A stretch of DNA of 53,628 bases from an uncultured Ruminococcus sp. (GCA_904418845.1 CAJFQC010000014.1:1-53628); one strand, 5' to 3'. Counted from the stretch's first letter, positions 17,011-26,862 are shown. Numbers and translations are program-made. Notes: generated by a model from the letters alone, not told the origin.

Positions 17011-18264
17011 ATGCTGATTAAAAATGGTTTTATCATATCCCCCGCTTCTCAGCGTTCTTACACTGGTGATATCCGTATTGAAAACGGAGTGATCCGGAAG
17101 ATTGCCGCTGACATCATGCCTGTTCCGGGCGAAGAGGTCATCGATGCCGCCGGACTCACGGTTTCTCCGGGACTCATTGATACTCATGTGCATTTCCGTG
17201 ATCCGGGCTTCACGCACAAAGAGACGCTTCACACGGGTGCCCTCGCCGCGGCCAAAGGTGGTTTTACTTCTGTCGTCTGCATGGCGAACACCTCCCCTGT
17301 GGTAGACAGCATCCCCGTACTAAATGATATTCTGCAGCGCGCGCAGTCCGAGAAGATCCGCATCTATCAGGCTGCCTCGGTCTCCCATTCTCTGAAAGGG
17401 GAAGAGATGACGGATATGGAAGCATTAAAAGAGGCCGGGGCATGTGGATTTACAGATGACGGTATTCCACTCAAAAACGCGGCCTTTCTTTATAATGCCA
17501 TGGAAAAGGCAAAAGAGCTGGGGGTGCCTGTCAGTCTCCACGAAGAAGATCCTTCCTTCATTAAAAATAACGGCATCAACCACGGGCCTGTCTCAGATCA
17601 GCTTGGCATCTATGGTTCGCCGTCCATTGCAGAAGAATCTCTTGTAGCAAGGGACTGTATGCTGGCCCTTCGTTCAGGCGCCAGTGTAGTCATCCAGCAT
17701 ATCAGTTCCGGTCGTTCTGTGGAGCTTGTACGTATGTTTAAGTCTCTCGGCGCAGACCTGCACGCAGAGGCCACCCCGCATCACTTTACCCTCACGGATG
17801 AAGCGGTACTTAAATACGGTACGTTAGCAAAGATGAACCCGCCTCTCCGCACGGAGGCTGACCGCCAGGCCGTCATCCGCGGACTTGCGGACGGAACTAT
17901 CGACATTATTGCCACAGACCATGCACCGCACAGCAGAGAGGAAAAAGAGCGTTCCATCACAGCCGCTCCCAGCGGGATTATCGGGCTGGAGACATCCCTT
18001 GCTCTCGGCATTACCTCGCTTGTCCGCCCCGGACATCTGACGATGATGCAGCTCCTTGAGAAAATGACCGTTAATCCGGCGAAACTATATCATCTGCCAG
18101 TCGGGCTTATTGAAGAAGGCGCCCCCGCAGATCTGGTCCTCTTCGACCCGGAAGAAAAATGGACGCCCACAGAGTATGTCTCCATGTCGTCCAATTCACC
18201 CTTCACAGAATGGGAACTTTACGGAAAAGTCAAGATAACCATATGCGATGGAAAAATCGTGTAA
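17011..18264 (+). CDS. pyrC: Dihydroorotase
   Basis: This zinc amidohydrolase closes carbamoyl-aspartate to dihydroorotate in pyrimidine synthesis. It has 417 residues, typical of the class I bacterial enzyme. Metal and substrate motifs are visible: DTHVHFRDPGFTHKE near 58, MANTSPVVDS near 91, HEEDPS near 178, VIQHISS, the DHAPHSREEK block near 303, and GIIGLETSLAL. CAGGAGGT precedes the ATG. It stands alone between a terminator and convergent genes and is not in a pyr operon here. Its own extended -10 promoter was seen. Confidence 0.95.
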   Translation: MLIKNGFIISPASQRSYTGDIRIENGVIRKIAADIMPVPGEEVIDAAGLTVSPGLIDTHVHFRDPGFTHKETLHTGALAAAKGGFTSVVCMANTSPVVDSIPVLNDILQRAQSEKIRIYQAASVSHSLKGEEMTDMEALKEAGACGFTDDGIPLKNAAFLYNAMEKAKELGVPVSLHEEDPSFIKNNGINHGPVSDQLGIYGSPSIAEESLVARDCMLALRSGASVVIQHISSGRSVELVRMFKSLGADLHAEATPHHFTLTDEAVLKYGTLAKMNPPLRTEADRQAVIRGLADGTIDIIATDHAPHSREEKERSITAAPSGIIGLETSLALGITSLVRPGHLTMMQLLEKMTVNPAKLYHLPVGLIEEGAPADLVLFDPEEKWTPTEYVSMSSNSPFTEWELYGKVKITICDGKIV

Positions 18265-18299
18265 CTGCGGTTTTTCCTATCCCTCGCCAGACCCGTATT

Positions 18300-18722
18300 T
18301 TACAGCCTCTCGCTGCTCTCATTCATAAACTTATACTCTGCCACTGACCTGTCAAACGTCTTGATGTGTCTATACAGCCACTCGATGACATTTTTATTCA
18401 CCTGCTCTACAAACGCATCGGACGGACCTTCCTCCTCTTCCAGCATATTGTAGAGATCTTTTACCACGCCGCGGAGCTTCTCATGCTCTTTTTTATGCTC
18501 GGCCATCCCAGGGTAGTTGATCGTTTCCTGAAGCTTCTCCTCCTCGCCAAAGTGGAACTCTGTATAGTCTGCGAGGTAATCCAGTGTCTTTACCGCAACC
18601 GGCTTATCTTTGCTCGTCTCGCAACTGTCCAGAAGCCTGTTGATTTTGTCGATCAGTTCCTTGTGCTGGCTGTCGATCATCTCATTTCCTGTCACTAAAC
18701 TCTCATCAAATTCTGCTCTCAT
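18300..18722 (-). CDS. Bacteriohemerythrin
   Basis: This non-heme diiron oxygen-binding protein has 140 residues, slightly above the usual size. The iron ligands follow the family pattern: H in DSQHKELID near residue 20, HFGEEE near 57, HKKEH near 75, and the final HIKTFD near 124. In anaerobes these proteins are thought to bind or sense O2. It lies 15 bases after nudC on the same strand and converges with pyrC. Confidence 0.93.
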   Translation of the reverse strand: MRAEFDESLVTGNEMIDSQHKELIDKINRLLDSCETSKDKPVAVKTLDYLADYTEFHFGEEEKLQETINYPGMAEHKKEHEKLRGVVKDLYNMLEEEEGPSDAFVEQVNKNVIEWLYRHIKTFDRSVAEYKFMNESSERL

Positions 18723-18736
18723 CTGCTATCTCCTCC

Positions 18737-19573
18737 TTATACTTCTTTGTTTTTAAACTTGATGATCATCTCATTGGTCAGACTGTCGCGTGACGGCTCC
18801 ACCGGAATATCCTCTCTCTTGAACCACTCTGCAAGGGCAAGCTCCTCCCGGTCCAAAGTGATTGTATCCCCGCCGTCCAGATCGCAGTAGAAGCCCATAA
18901 GAAGCGTGTCGCTGAACGCCCACGGCTGGCTCTTATAATACCGGATGTTTTTAACCTTCAATCCGACCTCTTCCATGACCTCTCTTTTTACCGTCTCTTC
19001 CACCGTCTCTCCGATCTCGGTGAATCCGGCAAGAAGCGCATACTTTTTGTATGTCCTTCCAGAATATTTTGACATAAGTATACGGTCTCCGTCAACTACT
19101 CCTACGATGACTGCGGGAGATATTTTCGGAAATTCCATGTTGTGACAGGCATCGCATCTTAGCATCCGCTCTTTTTCATCCCGGACCATAAGTCTGCCGC
19201 ACCGCCCGCAGTATTTATGATTTCTGTACCAATTATGGAGCTGATATCCTGTGATCCCGGCAAATGCGTAATGCTGAGGATCAGCCGCACGGAATATCTC
19301 CGTGTTCTCCATCGTAAACTCCGAGAGCGGCTCTCTGTTTATTTCCTGTACGAGATAGTACCGTTCGTCATCGACGGAAAACAGATATATGTAATCTTCA
19401 TAAATTTCTTCGTTGAGCCGTTCCAGTTCCTTAAATGTTGGAAATGCGATGCCCTCTTCCGTGCGTTTCAAGAGCACTGCGTGATCCTCATAGTACAATG
19501 CATAGCTGTCTCTGTCCGGTGGAACCGGAGTATACTCATTGTATAAGTGATGCGGCTGTATATCCTGAATCAT
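18737..19573 (-). CDS. nudC: NAD+ diphosphatase / NADH pyrophosphatase
   Basis: This Nudix hydrolase of 278 residues cleaves NAD(H) to NMN(H) and AMP, and can remove NAD caps from RNA in related species. A zinc ribbon (CGRCGRLM then CDACHNMEFP, about residues 122-145) precedes the Nudix box GFTEIGETVEETVKREVMEE. The NADH-specific motif SQPW lies about 15 residues after the Nudix box. It is between smpB and hemerythrin in one operon, 14 bases from each. Confidence 0.95.
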   Translation of the reverse strand: MIQDIQPHHLYNEYTPVPPDRDSYALYYEDHAVLLKRTEEGIAFPTFKELERLNEEIYEDYIYLFSVDDERYYLVQEINREPLSEFTMENTEIFRAADPQHYAFAGITGYQLHNWYRNHKYCGRCGRLMVRDEKERMLRCDACHNMEFPKISPAVIVGVVDGDRILMSKYSGRTYKKYALLAGFTEIGETVEETVKREVMEEVGLKVKNIRYYKSQPWAFSDTLLMGFYCDLDGGDTITLDREELALAEWFKREDIPVEPSRDSLTNEMIIKFKNKEV

Positions 19574-19587
19574 ACCGGTCTTACTCC

Positions 19588-20052
19588 TTACAGATTTCTT
19601 ATCTTAAATTCCCTCTGTGCTTCTCGTTTTTGGTCCTTCTTCGCAATGTCGTCCCGCTTGTCATAAAGCTTCTTCCCCTTTGCAAGAGCGATCTCCACCT
19701 TTACGAGACTACCGCTGAAATATACCTGTAAGGGAACTACGGTGATTCCCTGCTCTTTCATCTTGCCGAATATCTTATTGATCTCATTCTTGTGGAGAAG
19801 CAGCTTTCTCACCCGGAGAGGATCTTTATTAAAAATATTCCCCTTCTCGTATGGCGAGATATGCATACCGTAAATGTATATCTCACCGTTCTCTACACGG
19901 ATAAATGCTTCCTTGATACTGCATTTCCCCATGCGCAGGGACTTGACCTCTGTGCCGTGGAGCACGATCCCCGCCTCATATTTCTCAAGGATAAAATAAT
20001 CATGATATGCTTTTTTATTGTTGGCGATCAGTTTTGTCTCTGCCTTTGCCAT
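19588..20052 (-). CDS. smpB: SsrA-binding protein
   Basis: This tmRNA-binding protein of 154 residues is needed for trans-translation rescue of stalled ribosomes. Hallmarks are [19 protein letters not shown] at the N terminus, [27 protein letters not shown] and the basic C-terminal tail [20 protein letters not shown]. It lies downstream of rnr, the usual Firmicutes arrangement. GGAAGGAGA precedes the start. No tmRNA gene was seen in the window. Confidence 0.97.
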   Translation of the reverse strand: MAKAETKLIANNKKAYHDYFILEKYEAGIVLHGTEVKSLRMGKCSIKEAFIRVENGEIYIYGMHISPYEKGNIFNKDPLRVRKLLLHKNEINKIFGKMKEQGITVVPLQVYFSGSLVKVEIALAKGKKLYDKRDDIAKKDQKREAQREFKIRNL

Positions 20053-20174
20053 ATCTATCTCCTTCCGCCGCTTTTTTACTCATATCCGGCGCTCTCCCAT
20101 GCACTCCCGCTCGCGCAGCCATGCGAGCATCGTCTCTGCTCCTGCTCAGCGCTTTCCTTCTTTCGGCCGCCGTC

Positions 20175-22298
20175 TCAACCCGCGCCATTCATAAATTCAA
20201 AGTTTACGGTCCTTTGGACTTTGTCCGCGTCGATCACACGCACTTTTACTTTCTGCCCTAACTTATAAGTCCTGCCTGTACGTTCTCCTACCATCTCATA
20301 GCTCTGCTCTATGAACTCGTAATGATCCTCCTGCATATCTGTCACATGCACAAGGCCTTCCACTGTATTTTCAAGTTCCACATAGACGCCCCATTTTGTG
20401 ATGCCGGAGATCACGCCGCCATACTCTTCGCCGATGTGGGCTCTCATGTATTCTGCCTTTTTCAGCTTCATTACCTCGCGCTCTGCCTCCTCCGCGGTCC
20501 GCTCCCTCTCACTGCACTGAACTGCCACTTTCGGAAGTATCGCCTCATAATGCGCGATCCTTTCTTCCCCGAGCCGCCCTCTTAAATTCTCCTTGATAAT
20601 CCTGTGTATCTGGAGATCCGGGTACCGCCGGATAGGAGAGGTGAAATGTGTATAGTATTTTGCCGCCAGGCCGAAATGTCCTGTATTCTCCGTGGTGTAC
20701 CCGGCCTGTTTCATAGAGCGCAGGGCAAGGCGGCTGATGAGCGCCTCCTCGGGCGTGCCCTCCACTTTTCCTAAAAGCTTCTGTATCTCCTTCGGACGCA
20801 CCTCGTTTCGGACATGGATATGATATCCGAAGTTATTGATAAATGTGGAAAGCCGGCGGATCTTCTCCTCATCCGGCGTCTCATGGATTCTGTATAGGAA
20901 AGGAATCTCTCTCCAGAAATACTCTTCCGCCACAGTTTCATTTGCCATGAGCATAAAATCCTCAATAATCTTTGTCGCTGCGTTTCGGTCATAAGGCCTT
21001 ATATCAATCGGTTTCCCGTTCTCGCCCAGCACGATCTTTGCCTCTGGAAAGTCAAAGTCGATAGAACCTCTTCTTCCCCGCTGTTCCCGAATGATCTCAG
21101 ACAACTCTTTCATTAGCAGAATCATCGGCACAAAATCTTTATTCTCTTCTTGAGCCGCGCTGTCCCCGTCCAGTATTTTCGCCACGCCGGTATAACTCAT
21201 CCGCTTATCTACGCGGATCACTGTCTCCGCAATCTGGTGATCTACCATCTCCCCCGCCGGGCTCAAAGTCATGATGCACGACAGCGCCAGTCTGTCCACC
21301 CCCTCATTAAGGGAACAGATGCCGTTTGACAGCTTATGCGGAAGCATCGGTATCACGCGGTCCGCCAGATACACACTGGTGCCTCTTTCAAATGCTTCCC
21401 GGTCAAGGGCGCTTCTCTCCTGAACATAATTTGTCACATCTGCGATGTGTACGCCGAGACGATAATTCTCTCCTTCTTTTGTAAGAGAAACCGCGTCGTC
21501 CAGATCTTTTGCATCCTCGCCGTCAATGGTCACCATCTGCCATCCGCGTAGATCCAGCCTTCCCACGCAGTCCGCCTCACTTACATCTTTGCCGACACGC
21601 ACCGCCTGGTTCAATACTTTTTCGGGAAACTCCGTGCGAATATTCATATCCATCACGATAGACAGGATATCCGTGCCCGGATCGTTGATATGCCCGATGA
21701 TCTCCACGATCTTCCCCTCCGGCTTCATATGCTCCCCACCGTAAGAGGCAAGCTCCACCACAACCTTGTGCCCTGTCATGGCGTTTCCGTCTTTGCCCTC
21801 CGGGATATAGATATCCTTTAGATACCTTTGGTTGTCCGGGCGGACAAATCCAAAGCTTTTCACTTTCTCATACAGGCCCACCATGCGGGTAACGCCGTGT
21901 GAAAGGATACTTACAATCTTTCCTTCCCGTCGCCTTCCCGAAGGAGCCCCTGTAATGATGTATTCTACCTCATCCCCCTGAAACGCACCGTTTAGGTTCT
22001 CCTCCGGGATGAACACATCCTCCCCGCCCTCCTTGGGAGTTACAAATCCGAATCCCCTTGCGTTTGCCTGAAATGTTCCTTGAAGGCGCTCCGTATGTCC
22101 ACGACTGTACTTCCCACGTTTGGAAAGGTTTATCTTACCTTCCCCCACAAGAGTGTCAAGAACATTTCGCAGTTCCTCCCTCTGCTCTCCCGGTATCTGT
22201 AAGACGACTGCAATCTCCTTTATCTTCATAGGGACGTACAGATCATCGCTCATAAAATCCAATATGACTTTCTTCCGTTTTTCAAACGTCTTGTCCAT
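20175..22298 (-). CDS. rnr: Ribonuclease R
   Basis: This 3'-5' exoribonuclease degrades structured RNA and works with the tmRNA system. It has 707 residues from the preferred start at 22298 (MDKTFEKRKKVILDF), which has GGGGAGAAG upstream; the frame runs 13 codons further without support. An N-terminal winged-helix and cold-shock region is followed by the RNB catalytic domain. That domain contains TIDGEDAKDLDDAVS near 258, with the metal-binding aspartates, and YTHFTSPIRRYPDLQIHR near 560. A C-terminal S1 domain begins at EEYGGVISGITKWGVYVEL. smpB follows after 122 bases. Confidence 0.96.
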   Translation of the reverse strand: MDKTFEKRKKVILDFMSDDLYVPMKIKEIAVVLQIPGEQREELRNVLDTLVGEGKINLSKRGKYSRGHTERLQGTFQANARGFGFVTPKEGGEDVFIPEENLNGAFQGDEVEYIITGAPSGRRREGKIVSILSHGVTRMVGLYEKVKSFGFVRPDNQRYLKDIYIPEGKDGNAMTGHKVVVELASYGGEHMKPEGKIVEIIGHINDPGTDILSIVMDMNIRTEFPEKVLNQAVRVGKDVSEADCVGRLDLRGWQMVTIDGEDAKDLDDAVSLTKEGENYRLGVHIADVTNYVQERSALDREAFERGTSVYLADRVIPMLPHKLSNGICSLNEGVDRLALSCIMTLSPAGEMVDHQIAETVIRVDKRMSYTGVAKILDGDSAAQEENKDFVPMILLMKELSEIIREQRGRRGSIDFDFPEAKIVLGENGKPIDIRPYDRNAATKIIEDFMLMANETVAEEYFWREIPFLYRIHETPDEEKIRRLSTFINNFGYHIHVRNEVRPKEIQKLLGKVEGTPEEALISRLALRSMKQAGYTTENTGHFGLAAKYYTHFTSPIRRYPDLQIHRIIKENLRGRLGEERIAHYEAILPKVAVQCSERERTAEEAEREVMKLKKAEYMRAHIGEEYGGVISGITKWGVYVELENTVEGLVHVTDMQEDHYEFIEQSYEMVGERTGRTYKLGQKVKVRVIDADKVQRTVNFEFMNGAG

Positions 22299-22368
22299 GT
22301 TCTTTCTTCTCCCCGGCCGGATGAACATGAAGTACATGCCGTCCGTTCATTTCTTCGCCGAATAAAAT

Positions 22369-22400
22369 GTAAGCACCCTATAATTTCATAGAGTGCTTAC
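22369..22400 (-). terminator. Terminator of secG
   Basis: On the minus strand GTAAGCACTCTAT pairs with ATAGGGTGCTTAC around a small loop and is followed by ATTTTATT. It lies 36 bases after the secG stop and before rnr. Confidence 0.85.
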
Positions 22401-22435
22401 GTTACTTATTATCTTTCGATATCTCGCTTTTCATA

Positions 22436-22678
22436 CTAATTAAAGACACTTAGGTTCAGAACAAGAGCCAGTACGATAAAGAGAACTGCTATCACTCTTG
22501 TCACTTTTACAAGAGTTCCTTCCATAGAACGCCCCTTATTGTGGCCCCAGTATGTGTCCGCCGCACCGCTGATTGTGCCAAGCCCTGCGGATTTTCCTTC
22601 CTGAAGCAGAATAATAGCCGCTAACGCAATACAATCTATAACAAAAATAATTGTCAAAACAGTCTTTAAAATATCCAT
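22436..22678 (-). CDS. secG: Preprotein translocase subunit SecG
   Basis: This small membrane subunit of the SecYEG protein channel has 80 residues from the ATG at 22678. GGAGGTATTGAG provides the ribosome binding site; the upstream frame contains it. Two hydrophobic helices (about 3-24 and 56-78) flank the conserved loop LLQEGKSAGLGTISGAADTYWG. It often precedes rnr in Firmicutes, as here, though a terminator separates them. Confidence 0.95.
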   Translation of the reverse strand: MDILKTVLTIIFVIDCIALAAIILLQEGKSAGLGTISGAADTYWGHNKGRSMEGTLVKVTRVIAVLFIVLALVLNLSVFN

Positions 22679-22789
22679 CTCAATACCTCCCAAGGATAAG
22701 CCACGAATATTCTATCACAGTTTCCTGCGGTTTGCAACAGCAAAACTGCTTTATAACCTCTTCCCCAAAACAGCCCTCTAAAAAAGTTT

Positions 22790-23437
22790 TTAGTCAAGGG
22801 TACAACTCCTGCATATTTCGCCATCTCCTGCTGCATCCCCGCTTTTAGCCGGCACATTCTGATCCCGGAACTGGATCTGTCCTGTCTCGGCATTCATCCC
22901 GTCCACAATCGCAAGTGACTCTAACTGGAATCCAAGATTGCGGATCATCCTTCCACCGGACTGGAAGCCCTTCTCAATGGCGATTCCAATCCCCTCCACT
23001 GTAGCTCCTGATGACTGAACAATCTGAATCAGTCCCTGAAGCGCGCAGCCGTTCGCGAGGAAATCATCGATGATCAGCACATGGTCGTCCGGCGTTAAAA
23101 ATTTCTGTGCTACGATCACATGATTTATGCACTTATGCGTGAAAGATTCCACCTCGGCTACATACATGTCCCCGTCAAGATTGATGCTCTGGGACTTCTT
23201 GGCAAACACAACCGGCACGTCAAAATGCTGCGCCGCTATGCAGGCAATGCCGATGCCTGACGCCTCAATGGTCAGGATCTTATTAATGGGCTTTCCCTCA
23301 AATCTCTTCTTAAACTCCGCACCCATCTGATTCAGCAGCTTGATATCCATCTGATGATTCAGGAAACTGTCTACTTTAAGCACATTTCCTTCTTTTACCA
23401 CACCGTCTTTCACAATGCGTTCTTCCAGAAAATTCAT
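22790..23437 (-). CDS. xpt: Xanthine phosphoribosyltransferase
   Basis: This purine-salvage enzyme makes XMP from xanthine and PRPP. It has 215 residues, about 20 longer than the B. subtilis enzyme because of a C-terminal tail rich in Gly/Asp/Cys. [15 protein letters not shown] near 52, [11 protein letters not shown] near 78 and the PRPP-binding motif [14 protein letters not shown] near 120 are conserved. Its start overlaps the DUF624 gene by 4 bases, so no room exists for the purine riboswitch that often controls xpt. The promoter is upstream of DUF624. Confidence 0.95.
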   Translation of the reverse strand: MNFLEERIVKDGVVKEGNVLKVDSFLNHQMDIKLLNQMGAEFKKRFEGKPINKILTIEASGIGIACIAAQHFDVPVVFAKKSQSINLDGDMYVAEVESFTHKCINHVIVAQKFLTPDDHVLIIDDFLANGCALQGLIQIVQSSGATVEGIGIAIEKGFQSGGRMIRNLGFQLESLAIVDGMNAETGQIQFRDQNVPAKSGDAAGDGEICRSCTLD

Positions 23438-24087
23438 TCAGCGCCCTCCTCTTCTGTCTTATCCTCATTCTCCTCAAAAACCAAAAATGCACGTCTTAAT
23501 AAGTAAGAATTAATACAAGCGATAGCAGATACGCCTATGAAACACCACAGCGGAATCGCAAATAAAAGGGTATACCCCGTCCACATTGAGGCGATAACCG
23601 CCCCTATGATCACTGCCATCATGATCAGTGTATACGGGAGTTTGGCAATAGAGAGCAGCACGGCATTTTTCAATGTGTTGCTCAAAGTATTCTCATATCT
23701 TGCAATGAGTGGAAATACATAAATCATCACTGCCAGCAGGATAAAACTCACAATAAGGACGAGTACATTCAACACTGTTCCTGCGGTTCCCGGAAGATAA
23801 GACACAATCCTTTGGTCAATCCAGCACAGGATTCCCAGAATAAGCAGAATAATCCAGGTAATAGTACTCTGTTTGAAATTTGACTTAAATGCTTTGAAGA
23901 AGCCTCTGAATATGTACCCTTCCTCATTTTTTACCATTTTAAGAACAACCGTATATAATGCTGTAGTAGACGCCCCGATCGTAAAGATCGGTATCGAGCA
24001 GACGAGCCAAAGTATGTTCAGGCACATCAGATCGCAGATTTTTCCAAGCGCGCGCACAATAATATTATCATTGATATTAAATCTCAT
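23434..24087 (-). CDS. DUF624/YesL-family membrane protein
   Basis: This is an integral membrane protein of 217 residues with five to six hydrophobic segments. Family features include the N-terminal [38 protein letters not shown] and [19 protein letters not shown]. The role is unknown; YesL relatives sit in sugar-use operons. Start at 24087 (MRFNINDN) with GGAAAGG upstream. The longer frame to 24195 reads through the promoter and the antisense of tRNA-Gly and was discarded. It is coupled to xpt by a 4-base overlap. Confidence 0.88.
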   Translation of the reverse strand: MRFNINDNIIVRALGKICDLMCLNILWLVCSIPIFTIGASTTALYTVVLKMVKNEEGYIFRGFFKAFKSNFKQSTITWIILLILGILCWIDQRIVSYLPGTAGTVLNVLVLIVSFILLAVMIYVFPLIARYENTLSNTLKNAVLLSIAKLPYTLIMMAVIIGAVIASMWTGYTLLFAIPLWCFIGVSAIACINSYLLRRAFLVFEENEDKTEEEGAE

Positions 24088-24129
24088 GGCAGCCTTTCCG
24101 CCTTCCCTTCTCTCCGGTAAGTTTCTTAC

Positions 24130-24158
24130 AGTATAGCACACCGGCGGCATGGATACAA
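24130..24158 (-). promoter_or_regulatory. Sigma-A promoter of DUF624-xpt
   Basis: On the minus strand TTGTAT (24153-24158) and TATACT (24130-24135) are separated by 17 bases, 43 bases before the DUF624 start. It lies just after the T run that ends tRNA-Gly. Confidence 0.7.
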
Positions 24159-24170
24159 ATATAAAAAAAG

Positions 24171-24241
24171 AGCGGGTGATGGGAATCGAACCCACGTATC
24201 CAGCTTGGAAGGCTGGTGTTCTACCATTGAACTACACCCGC
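24171..24241 (-). tRNA. tRNA-Gly (anticodon TCC)
   Basis: The reverse complement is a 71-base tRNA. Its acceptor stem is GCGGGTG paired with CACCCGC, and the anticodon stem CCAGC/GCTGG holds the loop CTTCCAA with anticodon TCC. The T arm contains GGTTCGATTCC. It is followed at once by CTTTTTTTAT, which probably ends transcription. No CCA is encoded. Confidence 0.97.
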
Positions 24242-24262
24242 ATCATCTCTGACACGCCTGTT

Positions 24263-24291
24263 ATCTTATCACATGCCAGAGAAAATTGCAA
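24263..24291 (-). promoter_or_regulatory. Promoter of tRNA-Gly
   Basis: TTGCAA (24286-24291) and TAAGAT (24263-24268) on the minus strand are separated by 17 bases and lie 22 bases before the tRNA 5' end. Confidence 0.55.
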
Positions 24292-24327
24292 CTATTTTTT
24301 ACTAATGACCTCTTTGTTCTTTACATT

Positions 24328-26862
24328 TCAACTGATGACTTCTTTGTACGGGGCATGTTTTGCCAGCGCCTCTGTCATCTTAGCCATCTCGGACAGATCT
24401 CCCATGAGGATCACTCCTGACAGCCTGTTGTTGAGGAAGTAATACTTCCTGTACTGCCCTTTACCCATATCACGGTACTCTACAGTCTTGTAAAGCAGGT
24501 CAGGGTTCTTCCCATTGTCTCCTGCCGCGAACAGCGCGGTATTCATACCGTGGAAGGTGAGAGCAGCCGCCACGGGCTCATATTCCAGCTCTTCTCCCGC
24601 CGCGTTCGCTCCTGCGATCCGCCCCTGCTCCACAGCCTCCGGCCAGATCGCGTAGTTGACGCCTTCATACTCCGCGCAGTCTCCGCACGCATAGACGCCG
24701 GGCACGCTCGTCTCCATCTTCGGGCTGACCTTCACCGCGCGGCCAGTATCAAGTCCTATCTCCTGCGCCAGCGCCGTGTTCGCGCGCACGCCTGCGGATA
24801 CGATGACCATCTCTGCCTGAATTACCGTCCCGTCCGCGAGCCTCACGCCTGTCACATGGTCTTCACCTTCAATAGCCTCCACCGAGACTCCTGTATGAAT
24901 TTCCACTCCATTTTTCTTCGCTGTTTCCTTAAGGATCTCTGCCGATCCTGCGTCAAGCTGACGTCCCATAAGTACCGGAGCCACCTCTAATACCTGCACA
25001 TTGAGACCTGCTTTTTTAAGTTCCCACGCCGCTTCAAGTCCCAGAACTCCGCCGCCGATCACGACTGCGTTTGACGATGTCTCCATCAGCTTCTCTACCT
25101 TCTCAACATCGGAGAGTCTGCGGATCGCCACGACTTCGGGAAGCCTGCTGCCTTCCATGGGCGGGATAAAGCACTCGCTTCCCAGAGCATAGATCAGTCT
25201 TGTAAAGTGTACCTTCTCCCCGCTCTCTAGCAGAACCTCCTTCTCTTTCATATCAATGGACTGTATCTGTTTTCCAAGCATCTGATACACTTTGTTCTCT
25301 TCGTACCAGTCCTGACTCTCGACAGCAATCTGCTCCGCGCTTAATCCTGCCACGATAGATTTCGTCAGCATGGGCCGGTTATACGCCAGATACGGCTCGT
25401 TAGAGATCATGATGACAGCGCCTGTCTTATCCCTCTCTCTTATCGCTTTCGCCGCGTTAAAGCCGGCGGCTCCGTTCCCAAGGATCACATAATACTCCTG
25501 CGTATTGTTAATGTAACCGCTTTCTTCTACGTCAACCGGCACGAAGTTTTCTTTTCCGACTCCACACACCGGACAGATTTCCATGGAAGAATCAAAGATC
25601 TCGCCGCAGACAAGGCATTTCACAAGACTCTTCGCGCCTTTCTTCTTCGGCTTCACCGGCTCTTTATTCTGGACGATGCATCCGAACTGATAGCCGTATT
25701 CATATGCGCCGACAAGATCTGCCTCGGACGGTTTGAAACGTACCCGAAAGCCTTCATGCACCTTCATCCTGAGTTGTTTTAAACGCTCTATGATGTGGGG
25801 TACACCTTCGCCGCTCCAGCCATAACTTCCGAACGCCCCGGCATATTTCCCGCCATGTGTTCCCGGGAACATGTTAAGAGTCAGTTCCCAGACAGGCCTT
25901 AACGCCTCTCCTACAATGGTCGGCGTTCCCAGCAGGATACCGTCTGCAAAGAGAAGTTCTTCATTCACCTTTGCTGCGTCCGCCTCGACCATATCATAAG
26001 AGCGCACATCTATATCGCCGCTGTCCTTTACCCCCTCTGCGATCTTTTCCGCCAGAGATTTGGTATATCCGTACGCACTTACATAAGGGATGATGACCGT
26101 CTTTTTCGGGTTCGGATTGACCACCGTGGACCATTCTCTGTACTGCTTCATTGCAGACTTGATGCGGTCTCCCACAAGCACCGGTCCGTGTCCGGTACAA
26201 ACCATGGAGATATCCATATCTTCCACCCGATCCAGGGCCTTGAGCATAAACGGCTTGAACGGCCCGATAATGCAATCATAGTAATACTTGAGCGCACTCT
26301 GATAGTCCGCCTCGTTTTTGATCTCTGTGGACAGAATTTCCGGCAGACAATAATGCGCACCGAAGGAATCACAGGTGACAAGGATCTGCTCTTCCTCGAT
26401 AAACGTATACATCGTATCCGGCCAGTGCAGGTTCGGCACAAACATGAAACGCAGCGTTTTGTTTCCTATGGTCATTTTCTGCTCATCCCTTGCCGCAATC
26501 CCCACAAAGTCACGATTCACGATCTCCTTGAGGAAGCCAAGAGCGCAACCCGTAGCGATGATCTTCATCTGCGGGCTTAAGTCAAGGAGCATCTCCACGC
26601 TTCCCGCATGGTCCGGCTCCGTGTGGCTCACCACCAGGTAGTCGATCTTATGCACATCGATGACATCTTTTAATTTCTCCAGATACTCATCGAAGAATTT
26701 CGCTTTCGCGGTCTCGAAGAGCACCGTTTTATCTCCCGCTTTCATCACATAGGAATTATACGTTGTTCCAAACTCTGTATACATTATGATGTCAAATACT
26801 CTCAGCTTGTCGTCGATAATGCCTGTCCAGTAAAAATTGTCTCTTAATTTGATACTTTTCAT
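24328..26862 (-). CDS. Flavodiiron protein fused to rubredoxin-like and NADH:rubredoxin oxidoreductase domains
   Basis: This oxygen- or NO-reducing enzyme contains its whole electron chain in 844 residues. Start at 26862 (MKSIKLRDNFYW) with AAAGGAGG upstream. Residues about 1-250 form the diiron beta-lactamase-like domain with ligands H80, E82, D84 and H85 in HTEPDH, plus later HW, D and H ligands. A flavodoxin domain (about 255-400) has the FMN loop SAYGYTKS. A short rubredoxin-like module (CLVCGEIFD and CPVCGVG) comes next. The rest is a pyridine-nucleotide-disulfide FAD domain with LGNGAAGFNAA and GGGVLGLEAAWEL. This order matches the FDP-Rd-NROR fusions known in Clostridia. It detoxifies O2 or NO at the expense of NADH (inference). 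nth lies 57 bases upstream. Confidence 0.93.
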   Translation of the reverse strand: MKSIKLRDNFYWTGIIDDKLRVFDIIMYTEFGTTYNSYVMKAGDKTVLFETAKAKFFDEYLEKLKDVIDVHKIDYLVVSHTEPDHAGSVEMLLDLSPQMKIIATGCALGFLKEIVNRDFVGIAARDEQKMTIGNKTLRFMFVPNLHWPDTMYTFIEEEQILVTCDSFGAHYCLPEILSTEIKNEADYQSALKYYYDCIIGPFKPFMLKALDRVEDMDISMVCTGHGPVLVGDRIKSAMKQYREWSTVVNPNPKKTVIIPYVSAYGYTKSLAEKIAEGVKDSGDIDVRSYDMVEADAAKVNEELLFADGILLGTPTIVGEALRPVWELTLNMFPGTHGGKYAGAFGSYGWSGEGVPHIIERLKQLRMKVHEGFRVRFKPSEADLVGAYEYGYQFGCIVQNKEPVKPKKKGAKSLVKCLVCGEIFDSSMEICPVCGVGKENFVPVDVEESGYINNTQEYYVILGNGAAGFNAAKAIRERDKTGAVIMISNEPYLAYNRPMLTKSIVAGLSAEQIAVESQDWYEENKVYQMLGKQIQSIDMKEKEVLLESGEKVHFTRLIYALGSECFIPPMEGSRLPEVVAIRRLSDVEKVEKLMETSSNAVVIGGGVLGLEAAWELKKAGLNVQVLEVAPVLMGRQLDAGSAEILKETAKKNGVEIHTGVSVEAIEGEDHVTGVRLADGTVIQAEMVIVSAGVRANTALAQEIGLDTGRAVKVSPKMETSVPGVYACGDCAEYEGVNYAIWPEAVEQGRIAGANAAGEELEYEPVAAALTFHGMNTALFAAGDNGKNPDLLYKTVEYRDMGKGQYRKYYFLNNRLSGVILMGDLSEMAKMTEALAKHAPYKEVIS

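Noticed and set aside
24088-24195. N-terminal extension of the DUF624 frame (begins MGSIPITRSFF)
   Set aside because: It reads through the DUF624 promoter and the 3' part of tRNA-Gly on the same strand; the real start with a ribosome site is at 24087.
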